Below, in pieces: positions 36,701-45,700 of a DNA stretch of 64,000 nt. Under the pieces are notes generated by a model. It was not told the origin of the DNA and did not search any database. It saw nothing but the letters and a program-made list of their open reading frames with translations. The first letter of the stretch is position 1. Each line of letters starts with the position of its first letter. The stretch is from Notamacropus eugenii (lineage: Eukaryota; Chordata; Mammalia; Diprotodontia; Macropodidae), in NCBI RefSeq assembly GCF_028372415.1, contig NC_092879.1:95715700-95779699 (forward strand). Reading direction: 5' to 3'. Made by a program: the position numbers and the translations under genes.

Positions 36701-39700
36701 TCACTGACTTCCACATCAGCGCCGTAACCCAGGAACCAGATGCTGGGGACCTCCCACCCTAGACTTTTCACCCTACTATGGAGTGTTTGTTCACGTCAAG
36801 CGACTGAGGCGTATCGAATGAGGAAATGAGAAAGTGTGGCCAGCTACCTATTCCTTCTAGTTTTATAAATGCAAGAAAATTCAGGTTGGAAAATGGAAAC
36901 TCCCTCCTGCCAAAGTGGGAGAAGGTCTCAGGCTATTTGCTCTCTCCTTCCTATGTCCTGTCCCATGGTGTATGTGTTTGTGTAGGGGTGTGTGTGTGTG
37001 TGTGTGTGTGCATGCACTGGCACACTAAGTATGCTCAGCCTCTGAGGCTGAGGTGGGGGGAACTTCTCCTTTCACAGGAGTTCTGTTCCCCAGATCCCAC
37101 TCTAAACCCAACAGCAAATCTCTGACTTTCCCAGGGCATTAGTTGGTTGCATTAGCTCTGGCCTGGGATGTCCCTTTTAGCCAGACTCAGTGCTTCCCTT
37201 AGCTTTCACTGGCCTTTTACGTCCTTATTTGATCTTCCCTCCATCCTAGCTCCTCTCTCCCAGATGCAGTCACCGAAAAGAAAGCGTCAAATCCACAAAT
37301 ACAATTCACCTCAGTTGAACTCAGAGGAGCAATACAGATGGGAATTTTGTAGTCATGTTCAAGACTTCCCTAAAGGTTTTCTCTCTAATTTGGACATTTA
37401 AATTAATTTTTTTCACTTGACAAAAATCTAATTTTTTCTTCCTCTCACCCCTACAACTGAAAAAATAAATGCCTGACCCCTTCTACCGTATATATGGTCC
37501 AGGAAAACAAATTTCTTCATCAGCCATGTCCAAAAACACGTCTCTGCACCTGTAGTCTGCCACTTCTCTTTATTTCATCACGAGTCCCCAGAGATGTTGG
37601 TCACTGCATTTACTAAAGTTCTCAAGTCTGAAAAGAGCCAGTCGATAGAGAACCTCTAAGTTCCAGTCTTGTCTAAAAACAAGTCAGAGGCTGGTCATCA
37701 TGAAGAGTCCTGAGCCATGTGTGGCTGGTCTTTCCACATGGAACCACCCTTGATGAAATATTCACCACTCAGAGTTTCTAGTCTGCAGGTCCCTTTGTCT
37801 AACTCTCCCTGAGCACCTGCCCAAACGAGAATCTTCCCCCCTATGTATAAAACTTTTCAGCATCCTCACTCCCACCACAGTACTTCCCACTCAAAGACTC
37901 TGTTCATCAGGGTAGCCTTATTTAATCTCCTTTTCCTCAGCCAAATGGCCATAATCAATCTGTGCTTTTGGCCTACAAATTTCCTCACTGTAAAGATTAC
38001 CTTGTGCACTTTAACCCATATGTCCAGGCCTGCCAAATCCCAGTAGAGTCAGCCATGCAACAGTTGGGTAATCCTGGAATCTCAAATCTTCAGAAGCAAA
38101 TAGTCATATTTTGGCCAGTTTCGATGATGACCCAAGAGCCTGTCTTGGAATGTGGCTAGCCTGTCTACATGGGGATGGTTACTATAAAGGAAGTTCCCAG
38201 TGTCCAATGTGTCAGGCCCTCTTCACATTCAGCCTTCTGCAAGGTAACCTGGGTAGAGACAAGGGTAGATATCTGCCTTGCTACTCATTCAGGATCATTG
38301 GGATAAGCATAATGGGTCATCTGGCACAGTGTCCCCCTGAATGACAACATGGCCACTTTGGAGCAAAAGTGGTCTGGAAGCTTATATCTTCTCCTTTGCT
38401 TTTCAGTGAAACCTTCTCCCCCTGAACAGCTAAATCTGACTCAGAGGAATCCTGAAGAGCTTCACTTGGAATGGAAGCCCCCTGAGGGACCCATCCCATC
38501 TCAGTGCTTGACATATGAAGTTCAATTCCAAGAAGATGATGCTTCCTGGGTGGTATAAATGCATTTGTCTTTGTCTGACCCAGATCTTTGCTTTCAGTAG
38601 TGCAGGAGATTGGGAACTACAGTTTAGAGGCAGGGGGAGTTGCTGGGCCACAGAGACATCAGTTGAGATGCCCAGGGTCACCCAGCCCATCTGGGGCAGA
38701 GGTGGGCCTACAAACTAGGTCTTGGTTCTGAGGTGGGAACTTCATTCACTATGGTTTTTCTCCTCATAATCTGTATTAAATTCTAATATAAATGATTCTT
38801 ATTTAATAGAAATAAGAGCCTGTTGCTTCCCTCCATTCCCTCCATCTGTCTGTAGCTTGTTTGTACATAGGTACATGTATGCTATCTCCCCCATTAGCTT
38901 GTGAACTCCTTGGGGACGGGGGCTGTCTTTTACTTTTCTTTGTATTTCAGCACATAGTAGGTGCTTAATCGGTGTTCTCTAACACATTGGTCAAACAGGG
39001 ACCCTTCCCAGGGCTGGGGGGGGAGGGTGCAGGAAAGGGTGTGGGGTAATGGGAGTAGAGACCCAGCTATAGGGACAAAGGCTTTGGCTCCCGGCACTAA
39101 TACACTGAAGCTGCACTGACTGGTGGATTTTGGTTGGTAGAGTGAAAGAAGTACTGTCTCTGGAGTCTGAGAACTGGGGGTCCAATCCTGCTTTGACATT
39201 TACTATATGTATGATCTTGGGCAAGTCACTTAACCAGTCTGTGCCTCAGTTTCCTCATCTGTAAAATGAACTAGATGGTCTCTGAGTTACCTTTTGGCTC
39301 TAGACAATGTATGCATGTATAAATAACAGTTAGATATAAATTTATTTTTCCCCTTAAACTGTACCAAAGTTGTTGAGTTATTTCAGTCTCGTCTGACTCT
39401 TCGTGACCCCATTTGGGATTTTCTTGGCAAAGACACTGGAGTGGTTTGCCATATCCTTCTCCAACTCATTTACAGAGAAGGAAACTGAGGCAAACAGAGC
39501 AAAGTGACTTGCCTAGGGTCTTACAGCTAGTAAGTATATACTATCTGTTAGAATTTCTATTTTAAGCCACATTGGTGTCCAATTTATGGTCAGAACAAGG
39601 ACTAGATAGAAGCCATTGCTCTAATCTAATCCCATCATTGTGCAGATGGGGAAACTGAGACTCAGAGAAGGGAAGGCACTTGTCTAAGATCCTATCATTA

Positions 39701-42700
39701 ATTAACATCAGAGCTGTGTCTGTCTCCTGACTCCCATTCCACCCCTATCCTTCCCTCTACCGCATCATGGTAGCAGTCATATTGTGTTAGAAAAAGGTGT
39801 TGTTTGAGGTCAGATTGCTCTCTGACTCTTAGGAATACAAATGAAGGGCACAGGCCCACAAGCAGTATCCCCTTTGCAGAAGCACCCACAGACTGAGATT
39901 TCACTCATAAACACAAAAGGAAGTAAATTGTTTCGTCCCTCAGTTGGAGTGATCCCTGAGCTCTGTGAAGAAGTCAAAAGACATATCTCTTCTGTGCCCA
40001 TTGAATTCAAATTGTCAACTGCATGGGATGTCAGATACTTGACCCTAGAGCTGCCATTGAGGTCTCTGAGATTTAATCATTTCCATGCATGCTTTTCCCC
40101 GTTTCCAAACTCCAGGTCCCATCAATGACTGTATTGCACACACAACGCCTGCCTTCTTTTTTTCCCCTCAATAAACATTCCTAAGTGATTACACAGCAGT
40201 ACTCATTCTGGGGCAGCCATAATCATAATTTATATATCTATTAGAGACATTTATTTCGCAGTTCCCAGTTAGGTTTGCCAGGTCTAGCCAGTGACATATC
40301 CATGGAAGATTCCTGCAGTAAGGAAGTCAGAGCCAAGTCACAATGTCAGGCCAAGTGTTTTGGTCTGTGAACCAAACCCCCCCAGCCTGTGGTTTTCTTG
40401 CCTTTCAGTCCAGGTCAACAGAAAAAGAAGTGATCACCCTGCAAAAGTCAAATGAAAGTAGAAGAGTCTGCGTCTGGATCAGAGACAAAGTGAACATTTA
40501 CTGCGCCACCGAAGGCTTTTGGAGTGAATGGAGTTCCCAGCAGTGCTTAGACGGTAGGAGATCAGGGAGAATGATGGAAAAGCTACTGCAGAGTTAAGTC
40601 AGTCTGTTGGATTTTTTTGCCAGATCATGGAATTCAGAGGATTTTTTTGCTAATTGTCCTAAACCAAGGAAGAAAATTCATTCATCAACCAAGGAAGTCT
40701 TTATTGGGGACCTATCATGTGCCTAACACTGTGTCTAGGCCCTGGTGATGCTAGTATTGGCAACTAGCAGCCTTTATTTGAACCTAGTCTTCTTCATTCC
40801 AGTCATGACTATATTTCCAGGTTGAGATAATGTGTATGAATTTCATGAGTTGATTGTACATGTATTGGTATTTCCTCATTATTTTCACATGTGTCCCATC
40901 GGTTACCTCATTTGGAGTAGACTGGAACTCATCATATTTTGAAAGGTGTTCCAGTAGAGCTCTGGTTTTGGGAGCTCATCTCCAACCCTCAAATGTTTGT
41001 AGTATAGCTCCAGGACAGACTAACCATACTGAGTTTGGAGAGACTGTTCTCCTGGCTGGATACAGAGTGTTGACTCTTTTCTGGTCCTGCTCAGTCTCAA
41101 AGAGCATCTGCTAAATCCTAGAGGGGCTGTGATTAGGCCTGTAGGATTGACCCTTACTTTGCCAGAATTGGAGATCTCTGATGAAAGCAAGTCAAATGTT
41201 TGAACTGCCTAAATTGGTAATGAGTGTGTGAGTATGAGTGTGTGTGTGTAAGTGTGAGTGTGTGTGTATGTGTGTGTATGTGTGTGAGTGTGTGTGTGTA
41301 TGTGTGTGTGAGTGTGTGTGTATCTGTCTTGCCAGACTTCTCAATGAAAAGAACTGTGCTTATTTTGGATTGAATTAGGAGGATATGTGAAGACAGCAGG
41401 GGCCTTGAGAAGGCTGAATTCAAACCTATGTCTAGAGTACAGCTAAGTGTCAGCTAGAATGTTTCTTTTAAATGAAGGAAGCCAGTGAGAGCCAGGTTTG
41501 CGGGAGTAACACAGTGGTACGGTCAGTCTTGGTTCTCCCAAAAGTGTCACTTGGGCCAGAGTTCACCTTGAACTCTCAAACTTGTCTATTTACTCCTGCC
41601 CTGATTGGATGTAACTGTTGGCATGGGAGTCAGGGGGGAAAGCCCACAGTATTTTTTTAATGACTGTCCTCTGGGGTCAGGTTAAGACTTGACAGCAGAG
41701 AAGACAGGTGCTTCATCAACTTTACTGTGATGAATATAGCTGTCAAAGCTTCCAACTGAGCTTAAGACGAATCCATTTAAGTCCATGCTCATAGCTGCCA
41801 ATCTATCACTGACACCTTTTGTATCTAGAAACAAAATATTTCATCTTATATCCTTTGCACATAAATGTTGGCACTTTCAGAACTAAAGAGAGGAATATTT
41901 ATTGTCTTCCTCTGGAAATCGCAAACTATGTTGTTTTTTGTTTTGTTTTATTTTATTTTTTGCAGGGGAGTGGGTAGAGCGAGAGGTGAGACAGTATGAG
42001 TACATTTCATTCTGGATCTACAAAGAACCCAAAGAAATCAGGATGTACATAGACGCTAGTTCAAAATGGCTCACAAGCATCCATAAACTGAAAAGAGTTG
42101 TATGATAAATTAGAAATAGTTAAAAAATTAAAAGTAAATATAGGCCATGGCCACTGGCTAGGCCATGAAACTTCCAAGATGGCAAAATTCCATTACAGTG
42201 AACCATTTGGTTTATCACTTTTGCTATTCTCTGAACTGTAAAGGACCTTGATTTTTCTCTTTTGATTTTTCCCTGAACTATACAAGTCATAAAACCAGGA
42301 AGCTACATAGAACTGGTGCTTTACTTGATTTGAATCATTAGCCTGGGGCTAGATACTCTTGACTTTGTTCAGAGAGTTTATGGGTAGAGAGCTATCTCAT
42401 CCTATTACTGTTTTTATTGGTTAATTTGTAGTCAACCTGACCAAAGCTGTTGAAGGCTAGACTTATCCTTAGAGTCCAGGGCTCTCATGATAACTTTAGG
42501 GAGTTTGGGAGCAGTGACAAAAGGAGTGATTTCTCCACTGAGTTTCTGCCTCTTAATGCTTTTAAAGAAATGATTCTTTATAAAGCTTTCATTAGTCTCA
42601 GGCATTTATACATCACTTCTATTTTTTGCATAGATTCCTCCTCTGCATCATAAATCTTTCCTTATAACAAAGAATAACAAAGAAAGAGAGTGCAGATCAT

Positions 42701-45700
42701 CCAAACTAACCAACACATCAGTCCATTGGGATAGTGTATGCAGTGTTTCACATCCATAGTTACCACTTCTACAAAGAAGGGGGAGGTACATTTTTCTCCT
42801 TTGAGGACCAGTTTAGTTTTATAATGACACAGTGTTCAGTTTAGGTTTATTCCATTTTCCTTTCCATGGTTGTAGTCATTGTGTATCTTATTTTCCTGCT
42901 TCAGCTCCATTTGTTTTGTATTAGTCCATGCGAGTCTTTCTATGCATCTCTGCCGATCATATTTAGCTTTTATTGGAGGGCAGCCATATTCTGTCGTCTG
43001 CACATACACAATTTATTTAGCTGTTCCCCAGTTGATGGGCATCTCCTTTGCTTTCATTTCTTCAGCACAATTCTTAGAGGAACTTCCATTAGCATTAGGA
43101 AAAGAGAGCAATTTTTTTTTTTGTCTTTTAAAAATTAAATAGTATTGCTGGTTAAGGGTTGGCCTCACACAGGGAAGTTAGGCTAGGGAGGCCCATCTAT
43201 CAAAGAATTGCCACTCCTTTGCCTATTAGAATGCACATCCTTGTTGGGATGAGGGGCCTCTTAAATCATTATGAACAGCTGTTACTACTAGTAGTAGACA
43301 CAATAGTAGCAGTAGTAGTAGTTGGTACTTAGCACATTAAGGTATGCAAAGCAGTGCATATGTGATCTCCTTTGAAACTCTCAGCTACTCTGGGACAGAG
43401 GTACTACAGGTATTATTGTCTCTATTTTACAGATGAGGAAACTGAATCAGGGAGAAGTGGAGTGACTCACTCAGGATCACACAGCTAGGCTGTGGCAGGG
43501 GTGGGATTTGAACTAGGATCCTCCTAATGCAAAGGCCAGCATTATAGCCACTGTATAATCCTACCTCTCATGATCACGATTTATTTATTCCCTAGCAGAG
43601 AGCAGGACTGTGCTGGAATTTAGACAGGTCAGCTTTTTGGTGGGGGCCAGGGGAGGTAGGCTGGGGTCGGGGCAGAGCAAGAAAAGGGAAAGTTGGAATA
43701 AGGAGAGTGCTGCTCAGGCTCATGGGGCCTGGAGGTGTTCTTTCCTTATCTTTTCTTTTCTTTAAAGTGTGCCTTAAGCTGTATTCCGACACCATCAGTT
43801 CTTTTTCTGGGGATAGACAGCATTTTTCACCCTAAGTCCTGCAGAGTTGGCTTGGATCATTGAGAATAGCTGAGAATAGCTAAGTCTTTCACAGCCAAAC
43901 ATGGCACAATATTGTTGCTTTGCGCTGAATACATTTCACTTTGCATCAGCCCATGCAAGTCTTGCTACGCTTTTCTGAGAACATCCTGCTCATCATTTCT
44001 TATAGTACAATTGTATTCCATCATAATCACATACCACAACTTGTTTAGCCATTCTTCAATTGATGGGCATCCTCTCAACTTCTAATTCTTAATCCCCAGA
44101 AAAGAGCTCCTATAAATGTTTTTGTACATAGGTCCTTTTCCTTTTTGCTTTTTTTTATCCCTTTGGGATACAGACCCGGTAATGGTATTGCTATGTCAAA
44201 GGGTATACAGAGTTTTATAGCCCTTTGGACATAGTTCCCAGTTGCTCTCCAGAATGGTTGAATCAGTTCACAACTTGGAGGTGCTCTTTCAAGGGGTGGG
44301 CATAGATTTGGGAATGGAGAGGGATGATGATGGCCTCGACCTGTGTAACATGTTGCTGAAGGCCAAGGCCATTCTCATGACCACCCATGCCAATAAGAAG
44401 TCAGATTTCCCTGTAGCTGTTAAGCCATGGCAACTTCAGAACTTTATTCCCTTCACAAAAGAATTCTGAGCTAATTCAAGCGTTGGACTTGCTTCCTCTT
44501 ATTTACAGAGTTTGAGAGAAACATTGAACCTGTTTGTCCCGTGTCAGTGTCAGTGTCGGTGTCAGTGGGGCTTGTATTTCATTATTTTGAGATGATTACA
44601 TAAAGTCACAAGTTTGATTTTTAAAAATTGGAACCAAGCCAAAGAATCAAGAACCAAAGGATCTTGGGAGGATTGTATTTGGGGTGATTTTTTTTCAAAA
44701 TGAAGTGAACCGATGATGCTGTTTCATTTCACCAAACTGCAAGGCCTTGGCCCAAAGGAATGATGGAACGCCATGGAACGTAGGCATCTGGCCACACGTA
44801 GCTTGCTCTTAATTTTCGGCTCCAATGATTTCAGCTCCAGCCTCATGAATGTGGCAGATGATTGGCAGGCGGAACCATGCTCCCATCTTAGCCCTGCCCT
44901 ACCTTAATAACATTTGAGAGTTTCTCAAAACCAAGACCAACCTCTGATCCTTGTTTGTCATTTTCATTCCTAGAGCAACAAGAGGATGACAGGTGGCTTC
45001 TCGTTATCATTATTCCAGTCACTTTAGTCATGCTAAAGGCCATCCTGGTAGCCTCGTTGTTTGTACAAAAACAGAGAACCTATTTGAAGCAGGTAAGTTG
45101 TGGGAGGTGCCCTTTAGTTGGAGCCAGATGGCAGTGACATTCTCATCCCCATGCAAGGGGGAGAGGTCATGCATTATGAAGTGTGCTGCTCCTCACCATG
45201 GAGTCATTTTTGAAGTTCCCTCCCAAAACAAGAATAAGAAGTCTCCTGGGTCATGTTTATCAAAGTGATCTCATTATTTTGCTATGACTCATGAGAAACT
45301 ATTCATTTTTAGCTTCCAGGAAGAATCTGAGCTTCAAAGGAATGGGAGGGAAACAGGAGGGTGAGACTAGAAAAGTTGACATCCCCTGGAATACCATAAG
45401 GGTGTGATGAACACATGAATCAATGCTTACTATGTGCCAGATCTTATGAGGAAGATGGGCACAAAGGACAAGCCCTACGCTCAGAGAGCTCACAGTCTCC
45501 TTGGAGAAAGAAAGGCTTAGGTTAAAGAGCTCACAGGACCGGACTCCGAGTCCACCCTGTTTCCAAAGAAGCAACCTCTTTTCCACATTTGTTTGAAGCC
45601 CCCCAGGGAGGGAGATGCTTTGTCCTCTTGGGGCAGCCCATCCCACTTTTAGGCGGGCTCTGTTCCCAAGTTTGTCCTTTCATTGAATGGAAAGCTGCTT

